Below are positions 36,614-48,636 of a DNA stretch of 64,000 nt, in pieces. Made by a program: the position numbers and the translations under genes. Source of the DNA: Carex sylvatica (taxonomy: Eukaryota > Streptophyta > Magnoliopsida > Poales > Cyperaceae); the NCBI GenBank assembly GCA_964058845.1, contig CAXKVR010000345.1:16161-80160 (forward strand). Reading direction: 5' to 3'. The notes under the pieces were generated by a model that was given only the letters and a program-made list of their open reading frames with translations, made no database searches and had not been told where the DNA came from. Position 1 is the stretch's first letter. Each line of letters opens with the position of its first letter.

Positions 36614-39600
36614 TTATATCACTGTTCCATTCTTTATGGTAGCATTCTTTGCTACCACGGTGATACCCGACCGGATGTAGAAGCCCTCTTGAGGCCGATC
36701 AGCTTCCTGCACACCCTATTTAAAATAAATTTTTGAGTAATGCAGAGCAAGGTTTCCAAAAAAAAAAAAAAAAAAAATTAATTGTAGCTGTAAATTCTCA
36801 TATTTAACTATGAATCAGTACCAATACCTCCTTGTTGCTAATTATGACATCCCTTCCAATCCTAGCATTCATGTCAATAATGCAGTTCCTGATGCAAAAT
36901 ACAGCAAAAAATTATCACTAAGAACCCCAAAAATATCAATTCATCAAAGGGAAGTCTTTTCTTTTCCCCTTTTCAAAAGGAACACCGGTACATAGTGCAG
37001 AAAATCCTAAAAAATAGTTCATAACAACTAGACCAGCTTCTACATGATCCTGCTTGTTTAGATTAAAATAAATAACTTAAAAAGATATTTCTCACTTTAT
37101 TTTTGTGTTTCTTCCAACACCCACTGGAACCTTCCCTTCAGAGAGTAAAGCTGACATTTCTTCTTCGGTCTCATAGATGTCCGCTCCCATCATAAGAGTA
37201 TCCTGAGTATTAACAAAACAAAAATTAAATCTTAAATTTTTACACAAAAAAACAAAATCATAGTTAAGACTTTTATTGGAGAAATGAGTGTTAAACTTTT
37301 ACACAAAGGAAAAGTAATAATTCTAGTAAAACAGTTAAGATACCAAGTACAAACTATTTCACAATCTAGTAAATTGTCCTATTAACAGAAATGAAATTAC
37401 AGGTCGAAAGATCAGTATAACCAAAGTGAACATAGTAACAAAATGGAAACCAAATTTAATTGGCTTTGGTAGGATCCATACTGACCCTTTGGATGAATAG
37501 TTCTTCCCTACATTTTGAGATAAATCTGAATGCATCAGGTTAAGAGTAAATGTTATGCTATGCTTGAATTGAGTTGTGTACCTTGAGTTCACATCCTACA
37601 TCAAGTCGTGACCGCACACCAACAATAGAGCGCTCGACAGTGCATTCATGCAGGAAGCAACCATGAGACAATATAGTGTCCTTAATCTGGAGATGTTCAA
37701 ATATTTTTAGATTTAAATTACTAACATTAAAATAATAACTAGTATATGGGACAGTAGCAAGAGAGAAAAAGAATAAAAGACATTGTCAGAAATTAAAATG
37801 ATCAAACAAAAGCACAGCACAACCTGGATCAAGTGATATAATAAGGTACAGTGGACAAAGAAAGCATGTTTGAGTTGAGTATAAAGCATAGTGGGACTAT
37901 TTTGTGCATATGCCTTTGGGAATGAAATCATTTATTGCAAAACTACCACAGTATTATACTTGCAGTAAATTCAAGAACAGGAGTGACGTTTAATTTTTAT
38001 AATGATAATATATTAGTAAATAACAGTAAAATGAATAATAAAAAAATAACGTAAGAAAGTTATTAAGTGTACTCAGGCAATTTATCAACAAAAGATGAGT
38101 AGAATTTAAAGCATAAAAAATGCATGGTAATTAAAAAGGAGTATCACAGACCAATATACATCAAGCTAAAGAAATACTGTGAGGTTTAGACAATTCTACA
38201 GTGTCCACATGTACAGCAAAATAGTTTATTGTAATTGAGAGTATTCATATATTACTATATTAACCAAAAATAATACTATAATAATGTTTACCTGACAGTT
38301 GTCCATTTTCGTTGGAGGGAGGTACCTAGGAGATGTGAAGAAAGGATTTTTTGAGTCATGGAACTCAAACTTCGGATACTGCATAAAGAGGAAGAAAAGC
38401 AAATAAATGCACAAGTACACCTCACTCTTGCAAAATTTAACTAGTTAGCTTCATAAGCTTGTCTCTGATCGAGATACCTCTGCAAAAAGGGCGATATTAT
38501 ATTCCAACTTCTACCCAAATAAAGAAAAGAGGGTTCAAATGCCTCCATTTTTTGTGCCTCCATTTTTAAAAACTTTAATAATTCAAAATTTAAAACTAAA
38601 AAGTCAAAATAAAAAAATGATCTACATCATTTTATTTATGCACGTGTAAAAAATTATGACATTTCAATTTTATTTTGATTGTCATCAAGAGCTTATAAAA
38701 AGATGCACTAATGTGGATGATTTCTAGACGTTGATTTTTGAACTTATTGATTCACATAAAAACAAAATTGAAATGTGATAATTTATTATGAGCACATAGA
38801 GAAAATAACATAGATCACATCTACCGGTTTTATTTTAACTTTTAAGTTTTAAATTTTGAGTTATTAAAGTTTAAAAAAATGGAGGCATTTGAACCCTCCT
38901 CTAAAGAAAATGATTCTATGAAACTAAAGGAACCACTAATGTGGTTTATGTAACCAACCTCGCTTGTGAGTGCCAAATTCGCCTCGAAAAAGGACTTGAT
39001 TGTCCCTATGTCCTCCCAATAGTCATCAAAAATGTAAGACTGTCAAATCAAACCATTTATTTAGTTTCTCAAATTAATGTATGGGCATTTATGTATGTTG
39101 TATAATGTAATTTAATTGGCAGCATACCTGGACTTGGTACTCTGTCACAGCCGAAGGAAGGATTTCTGAACCGAAGTCGTTTGATGATGCATATTTTGAC
39201 CTAGGATGATAAAGGGGGGAGGGGAGGAGGCAATAATAAGCACCGGATTATCTTAAACAGTGTCAAGAGAGGAAAGACATGACCTTTATACTTGCTTTGC
39301 TGTGATGAATTGAAGCACTAGACACAATATCAGTAAAATATTGTAGTTTCAAGTTATCTGGGTATTTGTCATTTTAATATACAAGATGGAATATTTCATG
39401 CAAGAATGGGTATCATGCTTATGACAGTTGACTCTATTTATTTGTTTTGAAGGTAAATTTTGCCTTAGATGGTACAATATAATATTAAAATATAGGCACA
39501 ATGGTACATTATCTTTTAAGTTTTCATCGCAAGCACTTTGTTCTTTGGGTATCATGTCTATCATGCTCACTATCCTAAACAAACATTAAGCAAAAAATTA

Positions 39601-42600
39601 AACAAATAGCAAATTAATAGAAAAATTACCTCAGAAGGTTAAATAAAACTTGTCGGTTGAAGACATAAACTCCCATTGAGGCGATATAAGGCTGATCCCG
39701 AGCAAGCCTCACAGATCCATTCTCTACTCTCTGAAATTAGAAATGTATATTAGGTCGCAGAATGGTAACCCCATGGAAATTACCAATCAATTGAATTTAA
39801 TAGAGAACATGAGAGGTAGGCTGTTGAAATCTCAGAAAGTTCTTGCTGAACTTTCCCTTTAATCAAACTAAAAAAAAAGTCTAAATGATACCATACTGGT
39901 ACCAGTTTCCTTGGTAAAATCTGATTGACAGGTAATGTAGATAAGTAGGAAGAAAATTACAAACCATGTCCTCCAAATCAGGGCCTCTTGGTTTTTCAGA
40001 GAATTGAGTAATGCGGCCTGACTTGCCAAGTTTCACCAATCCAAAATCAGATGCGCGGCTTTTTTTTCAAAATACAAAACATAAGGAATTAAAAAAATAT
40101 ATCGTTCCGGAGTTGTTACTTCGTAAGTACTAAATGTAAGGTGTACTACAGTCAGAACTCAGAACTCGGAACTATTCCTAATAAACAAATAAAAAAGATT
40201 AAGGTTATCTGCATTCCCCAACATAAGTAAATTAAATAAAACAAAGAAAAGCAAAACCAGACATTAAGAACATACCTCTCATCAACAGGGGCACATGCGA
40301 CTGATATATCCGCACCAGTATCCATATGGTGCTGCAAGTCAGTACAAATTTCTTTCATTAATAAACTAGAGAGAATATTATATATCCTCCACAAATCATG
40401 ATTATTCAGAAGCACCAAGCAAATAAAGTATTGAAATTTTACAACTGAACATAGAAATCCTCCAAGTAATTGTTTTCAATAGAATGAAACTTGTCATCAG
40501 CTATTGAATTTATAATATTGAATAAAAAATAACATGATACAGCTAATACCTGGATAAGTTTCATGTAATCCATTCGATATAATTGATCACCAGACAAAAT
40601 TAAAAAATTCTGAACATCCTTCATCTTTTGGTCCTGAATAAATACGAAAAGAAGTTTAATTAGAAAGAACATGAACCTAAACATGCATGTATTAGAAAAA
40701 TAAAAATATAATTATTTGCATTTTTTATTATTTTAAGATTACTTCAAACATCCAGATGAATTGCCTCACGGCATCGGCTGTACCCCGAAACCAGGTCATT
40801 CCTTTCTCACCAGATGTTTGCGTAGCAGCAAGCACCTGATTATATTATTCAAACTATTATCTTGAAGTATAATATTTTTTTTTTATAATGAAAAGAAAAG
40901 AAAATACAGCACCTCTACAAAACCATCACTTAAATTCACACCCTTTCCAAGGTTATACGTCCTGGTAATGTGCCTATTTAGGGATGCAGAGTTGAACTGC
41001 GTCATGATAAATATCTTATTTACACCACTATTGAAGCAATTGCTCATAGGTATATCAACAAGGCGATAACATCCACCAAGTGGCACCTACATCATAAAGA
41101 AAATAAACAAAAAATAAAAAAGCTACAGTGATCACGAATGGGTCTTAAAATGTATGAAAAAGGGTACCAATCAATACAGTTTTAGTATTAGACGAGTCAT
41201 CCCTGATTTCAAAATTGACCGGCACAATTATCTGAATCCGGGATAACTATCTTACCAGAAAGACTAATGCATTAATACTTCCTACCAAACTTTTGGAGCA
41301 CAAAAAAAAAACAATTTAAATCAATGCTAATACTAGTACAATAGTAGGAGAATTAGTTTGTACGTACAGCTGGCGTAGCCCTTGTGCTGGTGAGAGGGAA
41401 GAGGTGAGCTCCAGTTCCGCCACCTAATATGATAGCCGCTACACTTTTTGGATCGGCCTTCGTTTCAATTTTTGGTGGAGTGAAGTACTGCATTATTTTT
41501 TATACTATTAGTAATTGTTTGCCTAAAGTAAAGAAACACTAAAATTTGTTTTATACTTTTCTTTTCGATTAAGTACTCAAGATTTGTGTATTTAAATCAT
41601 TCAAATCACTTTGATTTCTTTTCAGTGATGGAAATAGAGTAGAGGGTTAAAAATATAGAAAGCACTGCATGGAGCCACTAAAAAGTTAAGTCCTATTAAA
41701 CATGGAAAAAAATTCAAATTTACATTATGAGCCTCAACCATATCACATATTATGAACACCAAATAAACACATAAAACCTAAACATGACAAACAAAACAAT
41801 AGAACAGTTAAAGCCACACACCATATGTGTGGCCTGCCAAGTATGGCCCACCAAAAGTAACGCGCACTCGAACCCATCCATTTATATGACGACAAAGAAG
41901 TTATAATTAAAGACGGTTAATTTCTTTAGAAAGAACCCAAGGCCCTGTTTGGTAGGGCATAAGAGTTATCGCTTATTCCAAAATATATCCCCGTACCAAA
42001 CAGAAAATATAGAGAAATATTTTGTTATCATCACGCGGACGGTACATGTATAACCACTTTCTAACAAAGGTATGAAAATGTGTCGAACCAAAGGATAGAG
42101 ACTTGTAGCTGACAGCCTGGCCTTATTCTTTCGTGTTAATACGTTACTGCCAAGGCCCTGTTTGGTACGGGCATAAGAGTTATCCCCGTACCAAACAAGA
42201 AATAAAGAGAAAAATATTTTGTTATCATCAAGCGGACGATACATGTATAACCACTTTCTAACAAAGGTATTAAAATGTCGAACCAAAGGATAGAGACGTT
42301 GTAGCTGGCAGCCTGGCCTTATTCTTCCGTGTTAATAAGTTACTAAAATGTGCATATTTTGACAATACTGAAGAATTAAAGATCGTAATTTCGGATTTTC
42401 ATACCAATCACCAATTCAGAAGGTGACAACACAAATGGTTACTTGATTAGGAGTAACAAGTCTAATCTGGCCCCACGACACTGGACCCGGTAAGTTGTTT
42501 CAACTATCCCTGACCCAACACAACCTGGACATATTAATTAATTAATTAATATTTTATATTTTACATAGTTAAAATATATATTCCAATTGAATTACAATAA

Positions 42601-43650
42601 ATAATGATAGATGAAAATAGACTTCTTAGTAAACTATACTAGATGTTTCCCCTATGAAACTTCCAACTATGTGATTGAGACATTTGAGTATTGAGTAATT
42701 CAAGTCAAGCTAACATTAAATAATGCTCTCTCCTTTTCAAGAAAAAACTGAGACCCACACCAGGGTCTTTTCAGAAGTTGTTAAAAAGACGAGCAAAAAA
42801 ATAACTTTGCAAGGTGCATACGTGCCCAGTACAATTAAGTTAAATGGGGACATTGGGGAGAGAAGGAAAAGAAATAGGCTGTGGAGTGAACAGTTCCAAT
42901 CAAAATATTTCTTAAAGATGCAGCAACCCACTACACAAATTGCTACACCATGGACAATGCTTATGACTGGGATCATAATAATAAGTTTCTCAAATGATAT
43001 TCGTATTATTTTTGTTCATCACTTTTCCCAATGAATTTACAAATCACATAATCACATCTGTATTATTTCCAAATTATTTGCGAGTTTCAACGAATATTAT
43101 TACCCAAATTTTCACAAATTTTATGATTATTTTTTCGTTTGCTTTCTAAAATTTCCAATATTTTAGAATAATTTTTTGCATTTCTTATTGCAAAATTATA
43201 CTCATACATAATGAATCCCAATTTTTAGACCTGACAAAATTATTCCAGAATTTCAAATTTGTACTACAACTGGTATTAAAAGCATAGAACTATCTATCTA
43301 TCTATAGTATGTACCACCTTTTGTATTATGCCATCATAAAATAATTAATTGATTAAACTAAGTTCACATCAAGTTCAAGTAAAGGTAAAATGTAAAATTA
43401 AATTTACCATAGTCTGGGGCCTCTGGGTCTCTAAACTGGAAGTGACGACAAAAGAGGCTGCTCCAGGCCTCTGTCTTTTCACATCCCACCTCAGACTCGT
43501 CTTCTTCAAACTCATGTCCAATTTGGTAATTTCCCCAGCTCCAATTCGAGAAACAGCTCCATTTTTGCTCACTCCAGTCGCTACTCCATTTTTGCTCGCT
43601 ACGGTTGCACATGCATTGGCTCTCAGAGTAAGCGCACCACTGAATTCCAT
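36614..43650 (-). CDS. APL: Glucose-1-phosphate adenylyltransferase (AGPase) large subunit, plastidial
   Basis: Fifteen minus-strand exons join without a break: 43650-43408, 41487-41368, 41086-40913, 40835-40743, 40633-40550, 40331-40276, 40058-39965, 39730-39630, 39200-39128, 39039-38959, 38378-38292, 37686-37582, 37202-37096, 36888-36828, 36715-36614; 526 aa. The first about 80 residues (Ser/Ala/Arg-rich) look like a plastid transit peptide. Then follow the nucleotidyltransferase domain ([23 protein letters not shown] near 225, SEKPRG near 280) and the C-terminal beta-helix ending NGTVI. The enzyme makes ADP-glucose from glucose-1-phosphate and ATP, the committed step of starch synthesis, as a heterotetramer with small subunits. 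The usual GGGxGTRL is GGGTGAHL (103-110), and RAKPAVP is RATPAVP (T119). Loss of those basic residues is typical of regulatory, weakly catalytic large subunits of the potato LS/APL3-APL4 type. Exon 15 was begun at GGTGTGCAG rather than 9 bp later because this restores the family's GVQEADRP. Confidence 0.95.
38529..38901. mobile_element. Mutator-like MITE in an AGPase intron (373 bp)
   Basis: Ends GAGGGTTCAAATGCC / GGCATTTGAACCCTCCTC (the left tip has lost 3 bp) with perfect 9-bp target duplications taaagaaaa (38520-38528; 38902-38910). It lies between exons 11 and 10 of the AGPase gene, its right end 58 bp from exon 10. It is closely related to 26592-27019. Confidence 0.92.
41939..42345. repeat. 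Direct tandem duplication of about 210 bp in AGPase intron 1
   Basis: 41939-42150 and 42151-42345 both begin 'aaggccctgtttggta' and run through 'gcataagagttatc', 'ttttgttatcatca.gcggac', 'acatgtataaccactttctaac' and 'gcctggccttattctt', about 90 percent alike with small indels. The GGCCCTGTTTGGTA start and 'gtaccaaacag' inside resemble termini of plant hAT/PIF-type MITEs, so each unit may be a relic of one. Confidence 0.8.
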
Positions 43651-44609
43651 CTGAACTGAGAAGACGAAGATCTATGCAAACAAAAAGAAAAGGAAAGGAA
43701 AAAAAAGAGGATTGCTTAGTTAGATATCGTAAAAACAAGATCACAAAATTAGCAACTTGATCAACATTGAGAATTTATAGAGAGCAGCTCAACCAGTGTT
43801 TTTTGAGAAATTTAGTCACGATCTTTACAAAACTACAGAAAATCCCTTCGAATTTGAGGCACAGTCTCTTTTTAGTCAGCCAAGCAAATTTGCACTATTA
43901 GCACCCAAATATATATATATATATGAGAGAGAGAGGTTCGGATCTCAAAAAAAAAAAAAAAAATTACGAGACGATGTTGTGTTAAATTAAAGGAACATTC
44001 CGACCTTTAAAAAGAGTAAAAGACTTGTTTATTCCTCGGAGAAACAAAGAAAAGCTAAGATCAAAGAGCAAATGCGAGATTCTTATATGAACAAAATCCC
44101 AAAAGATGTTCCATGAGATCAGAGTGCATACTATGTACTGAAGAGAAGGTTGATGAGGTGATGAAACAGAGATCGCTAAACAGACCCGATCGGAAATACT
44201 TGAGAAAATTGTAGATCTCGAGAGATGCGCTTGTGAGGTTGTAAGATTGATAGAGAGTTGTTAAATGTTGATCACTTCTTTCAAGGGTTTTGATGGGTTT
44301 TTAGAGGGGTTCACTTGGAGGTCTGGAGAAGAGAGCGTAGAGAGAGAGTGAGAGAGTGGTCAGATGAGTGAATGTCGCGCGGTTTATTAATAGATGGGAA
44401 TAGATGTTCCCTCCATTACTTTTAAATGGAGATCTTGGTTTATTAAAAGACAGGGACAGGTGTTCCCTCCATTCCTTTTGAAATGGAGGCTATTCCACTT
44501 CCTAAATAAACTGTCGATGGTTATTTAAAAAACCATGTTCAGTGGATGGACGGACCAAATATCATGAAGCGATTAATTGGATTGTAGATATTTTTGTGGA
44601 AGACAATAG
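43651..44609 (-). promoter_or_regulatory. AGPase promoter and 5' leader region
   Basis: Read on the minus strand, a TATA-like 'ctattaataaacc' (about 44382-44395) is followed by CT-rich leader sequence (44320-44370). An intron in the 5' leader is possible, because gcatag precedes the 16 bp leading to ttcagATGG. A direct repeat of about 60 bp (ttattaa.aga...gttccctccatt..ttttgaaatggag) covers 44387-44435 and 44451-44501, so the TATA-like box region is duplicated. The exact transcription start cannot be fixed. Confidence 0.45.
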
Positions 44610-45152
44610 TAGAGTGGGAAAAATGGCACGCCGGAGCCGGTTCCGTTACGGAACGGCACGGCACGGCACGGATGTTAGATACGTGCCGTGTCTCGCGTGT
44701 CGCGTGCCGTGACCATTCGCGTGCCGTGACCAATTGTTAGCAAAGAAGACACGGCACGGCACAGCACGGAAATTACCTTCGTCACGGCACGGCACGGCAC
44801 GGAACACGGCACGACACGGCACAGCACGGAACGGGAGAAGGTAGGAGACTAGGAGCACCGATTTGGTCACGGCACGACTTGATCACGGCACGCGAGTCAC
44901 GGCACGACTTGGTCACGGCACGACTTGGTAACGGCACGCGAGTCACGGCGTGACTCGCGTGCCGTGACCATTCGCGTGCCGTGACCACCTCTCATAATTT
45001 TGGTCACGGCACGTTACGGCACATGAAAAATTAACTTGGTCACGGCACGGCACGGCACGTGAAAAATTAACTTGGTCACAGCACGGCACGGCACGTGACC
45101 AAAGTCACGGCGTGTTAGTCACGGCACGGCACGGCACGTTTTTTCCACACTA
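44610..45152. mobile_element. hAT-like element with CACGG-type minisatellite interior (543 bp)
   Basis: Left end TAGAGTGGGAAAAATGGCACG, right end CGTTTTTTCCACACTA; perfect 8-bp target duplications gacaatag (44602-44609; 45153-45160), and the outer context is identical a little further (a...ta). Nearly all of the interior is CGGCACGGCACG and GTCACGGCACG(N)CTTG variants in both orientations, including the near-palindrome gtcacggcgtgactcgcgtgccgtgac. It is the youngest-looking member of the pair with 15186-15630. It sits about 960 bp upstream of the AGPase start codon, just outside the presumed promoter. Confidence 0.9.
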
Positions 45153-46009
45153 GACAATAGTATGAGTTTAAAAATTACACATTGTAATCACCACAGTGAA
45201 AAATGAATTCTTTGGGTTCGGTTCGACGAGTTCAAAAATTCGTGATTCGAAAATAATTCAAATATAAGTCGAAAATAATTCAGAATTATTCGGACAAAAG
45301 ATCTCAGTTATGCAAGAAAATAAAAAAAAATGTTATGAGAAAAATTCGGAAAAAATTTGTGAATAATTCGTAAAATTTGAGAATTATTCGGATTTAATTT
45401 GGTCAAAATTCGGTCAACTAAATAATTCGGCGTTCGTCTGCATTACCACAAAAACAAATTATTCAGATTTAATTCGGATTTAATTCGCGAATCTTGTGAC
45501 TATGGTAATAACTGCTTTATTTTGTTATTTTATGAGGATTATAAATATAAATCTAAGGTAAATAGAATGTAGATCAGTTTTTATGTTCCTCACATAAAAA
45601 TTGTATAAATCTTTATTTTATGTTGCAGATTTTGTAAAAATAAGTGTTAATTAATCCGAATAGTGAAGAAAGAGTGTTAATAATTTGTGTTATTTGGATT
45701 GTATAATTCGAAACCGTGCTAATTTGAAGAGTTTTAATCCTCTAATCCTAAAAAATATTAATTTGCAAAGCATAATAAACAGAATGTTATTTTGGAGTTA
45801 AATAAATGTGTTGGGATTGTTTCAAAAATAAGATCAATAGCTTCACTAATCCGGAAATAATGCTATCCTTGTTAAACCAAAAATACTAAAGTGAAAGAAT
45901 AATATAATACACTTATCTCATGTAAAAGTAGTAACAAGAATTATTTCTTATCTTTTCATTTTATTTATCTATTAAACAAAACAAATAAAAAAAAAGCTAT
46001 ATTTTTAAA
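45153..46009. other. Intergenic DNA with 'attcgg/attcgaaa' repeats
   Basis: 45200-45500 is a patch of repeated attcg/ttcga words (ggttcggttcgacgag, cgaaaataattc, aattcggattt) with local self-complementarity, probably an unbounded MITE. 45820-45995 is the start of repeat R2, matching 27130-27300. No gene is seen. Confidence 0.5.
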
Positions 46010-47995
46010 GAGAAGTGTTCTTGGTCCACTGACATTTATCCACAGATTGTCCACAATCTTATCCAATTCCAATTTCAACTGTCATTAACTTCCAACGGTC
46101 TCACCTGCTAACGGATTTCGTCTCCTCTCCTATTTAAACATGTCATCCCGCGACTCCGTACCTTCCTTTTTTTGAATTTTATTTATGAATATTCCATTTT
46201 CGATAAGATCTGTTCTGTGATTTCTGAGATTTTCTTTCTCTTTCGTCTCAATGGGACATTCAAGAGTGATCTGAGAGAGGCGAGAACCTTCAGGAGATTT
46301 CCTTCCTCATTCCTTCCTCTTTCTGTGATTTCCTTAATCTTTTCGCAATTTCCTTCATCTTTCTCGACAGAACCTTCAGGAGTTGATTTCGATCGGATAG
46401 AAGTTGTCAGGGTTGATGAACATGGCGAAATTTAAATGTAGTGAGTTATTTCTTTATTTCTGTTGAATTTGTTATTTGATTTGATGCAGTAACAGATCTA
46501 GCATTGTTTTGAACTTTTATTTGAACTTTTATTTGAATTTGTTATTTGATTTGATGCAGTAAGAGATCTCGTAATTATTTCTTTATTTATGTTGAATTTT
46601 GATATGGAGGAGATACGAGGAGATAATCTGAGAGAGGCCACATGGATGAGAGATGATAGAGAGGCAATATGGAGTATTGATCTATTAATTTTATAGTATT
46701 TCTCCGTTAATTTTATAGTATTCATCTTGTGATTTTACAGTATACATCTTTATGAAAATATGGAGGAAAGAGATAATAGAGAGGCGATACGGAGTATTGA
46801 TATGTTAATTTTACAGTATTTCCCCTGTTAATTTTACAGTATTCATCTTGTGAAAATCTGGAGGAAAGAGATGATAGAGAGGCGATATAGAGTATTGATA
46901 TGTTTAATTTTATAATATTTTCCCTGTTAATTTTACAGTATTCATCTTGTGAAAATCTGGAGGAAAGAGATGATAGAGATGCGATATGGAGTATTGATAT
47001 GTTAATTTTACAGTATTTTTCCTGTTAATTTTACAGTATTCATCTTGTGAAAATCTGGAGAAAATAGATGATAAAGAAGCGATATGGAGTATTGATCTTG
47101 TCGTTTTACAATATTTACCCGTTCAATTTACAGTATTCATCTTGTAATTTTATGGTATTCATCTTGTGAACAGTCAATAATGTTTAACAATGTGGTTGTG
47201 AATATTTGATGTACTGATATTTTATAGTTTGCATCTGTTAATTTTACTGTTTACATCTTTTAAATTTATATTTTTGAAATTGTATTTTACTCTTTTTCAT
47301 CTGCTAATTTTACATTGTTGTAAATTTATAGTTTTTACTTTTATTTCATAGTTTACGTTTACAATTTTACAGTATTGAAAAATAAAAAAATTAAGTTATT
47401 TTTTATCTGCTAATTTTATAATTTTATAATTTTATAGTTTTTACCTTTTGATTTCACAGTTTAATTTGATAATTTTACAGTATTAAAAATTAATATTTTT
47501 AATATTATATTTTATCATTTTCATCTGTGAATTTTGTAATTATGTAATTTTATAGTTTGTACATTTTATTTTTATAGGTAAAGTGGTCAATTTTACGGTA
47601 TTCAATATTTTGATGATTTATTTGTGTGTTTATTAAATCGACAAAAAAATAATAAAAAAAATTAATCGGAAAATTTAATTTTGCCATTTTATCACGTCTT
47701 TTGTCAAAATAACTGCTAATAACTAACATTAATTGCCAATAACTTTCTATAACTGTAATTTTCGAAAGTACAGTTTGAAAGTACAAATTTTTTGTTCTGT
47801 AGTGCAAGTTGCAATCTGTTTTTAACTATCATGGGACCACTTCAAATAGTTGCTAGATATGTTGTGATTAACTGATATATTTTATGTGATATATTGTATA
47901 ATTATACAGCATATAGAAGTAGTTTTACAGTATTCGTGCAAGTTAAAGATGTGGACAAATAGTGAACAAAAGTCCATGGACAATTAGACGCTTCC
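46010..47995. mobile_element. Non-autonomous Mutator-like element, 1986 bp, carrying a tandem array
   Basis: The left end GAGAAGTGTTCTTGGTCC pairs with the right end GGACAATTAGACGCTTCC; inverted similarity continues about 45 bp (tttatccacagattgtccaca / tgtggacaaatag). Perfect 9-bp target duplications atttttaaa flank it (46001-46009; 47996-48004). Inside are a TATA-like cctatttaaa (46131), an 87-codon frame (46172-46435), a duplicated segment of about 80 bp (46460-46570), and about five copies of a 99-bp unit (46640-47170). No transposase. The gene-like left part makes a Pack-MULE (an element that captured host sequence) a fair possibility, but no captured gene was recognised. Confidence 0.85.
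46640..47175. repeat. 99-bp tandem repeat array, about 5 copies
   Basis: The unit starts 'ggaggaaagagatgatagag' and contains 'atatggagtattgat' and two copies of 'gttaattttacagtatt', ending 'catcttgtgaaaatct'. Three central copies (46760, 46859, 46958) are nearly identical; the outer two are diverged. The 'ttttacagtatt' word continues irregularly to about 47940. Confidence 0.9.
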
Positions 47996-48229
47996 ATTTT
48001 TAAAATTGTTCATTATTTGAATTAATAACATCGCACACAGAAATAAAAAAATTAAGAGTTCACTGTAAAGGTTGGAAAGGAAAAACCTCTGAAATTGATT
48101 CTCACTATTTTTGTGTATGTTTTGTTTTTATTAACAAATTAAGACTTATCTGATGATTAAGTTGTCGTATTTATTATTTTCTTTAAGATTACAAAAAACT
48201 TGAACCTAACTAAAATGAAATTTTATATG

Positions 48230-48636
48230 GAGTTTGGCTAGTATAACATTAGTGTCATTTCAACCTATATAACATTAACTCTAAAACCTATAAAATCGAC
48301 TTCAAACGGTAAATCTAAACCGTTCAAACCGATCTACTTCATTAGTTGTGCGTTTACATGCAAAATTTATAACTTTTCAAATTTATTTAGTATTAGATCA
48401 AGCGGTCAAATATGTGAGTTTTTACGTTAATTTTAATACATTAATTTTTCAATATTTTTACCGCTTGATTTGATACTAAAATAACTTGAAAATATAAAAA
48501 ATTTGTATGTAAACGCATCACACATAAGGTAAATTGGTTTGAACGGTTTGAATTAGTCGTTCGAAGTCGATTTGATAGATTTTAGAGTTTGTGTTATATA
48601 GGTTGAAATGACACTAATGTTATACCAGTCAAACTC
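48230..48636. mobile_element. Mutator-like MITE, 'gcgtttacatgcaaaa' family (407 bp)
   Basis: Ends GAGTTTGGCTAGTATAACATTAG / CTAATGTTATACCAGTCAAACTC; perfect 9-bp target duplications ttttatatg (48221-48229; 48637-48645). The arms contain 'cttcaaacggtaaatc.aaaccgttcaaa' and 'gatcaagcggtc', mirrored on the right. No ORF. Confidence 0.93.

Noticed and set aside
36706..36706. Alternative start of the last AGPase exon 9 bp downstream (after gtgtgcag)
   Set aside because: It would delete Gly-Val-Gln from the conserved GVQEADRP segment; the upstream acceptor (aaatag) keeps it.
44539..44988. Arg/Pro/Cys-rich frames across the CACGG-type array
   Set aside because: They follow the minisatellite period (VPCRA-type repeats) and lie inside a bounded transposon.
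46640..47175. CRISPR-like array
   Set aside because: The 99-bp repeats are contiguous without unique spacers, and the DNA is plant nuclear.
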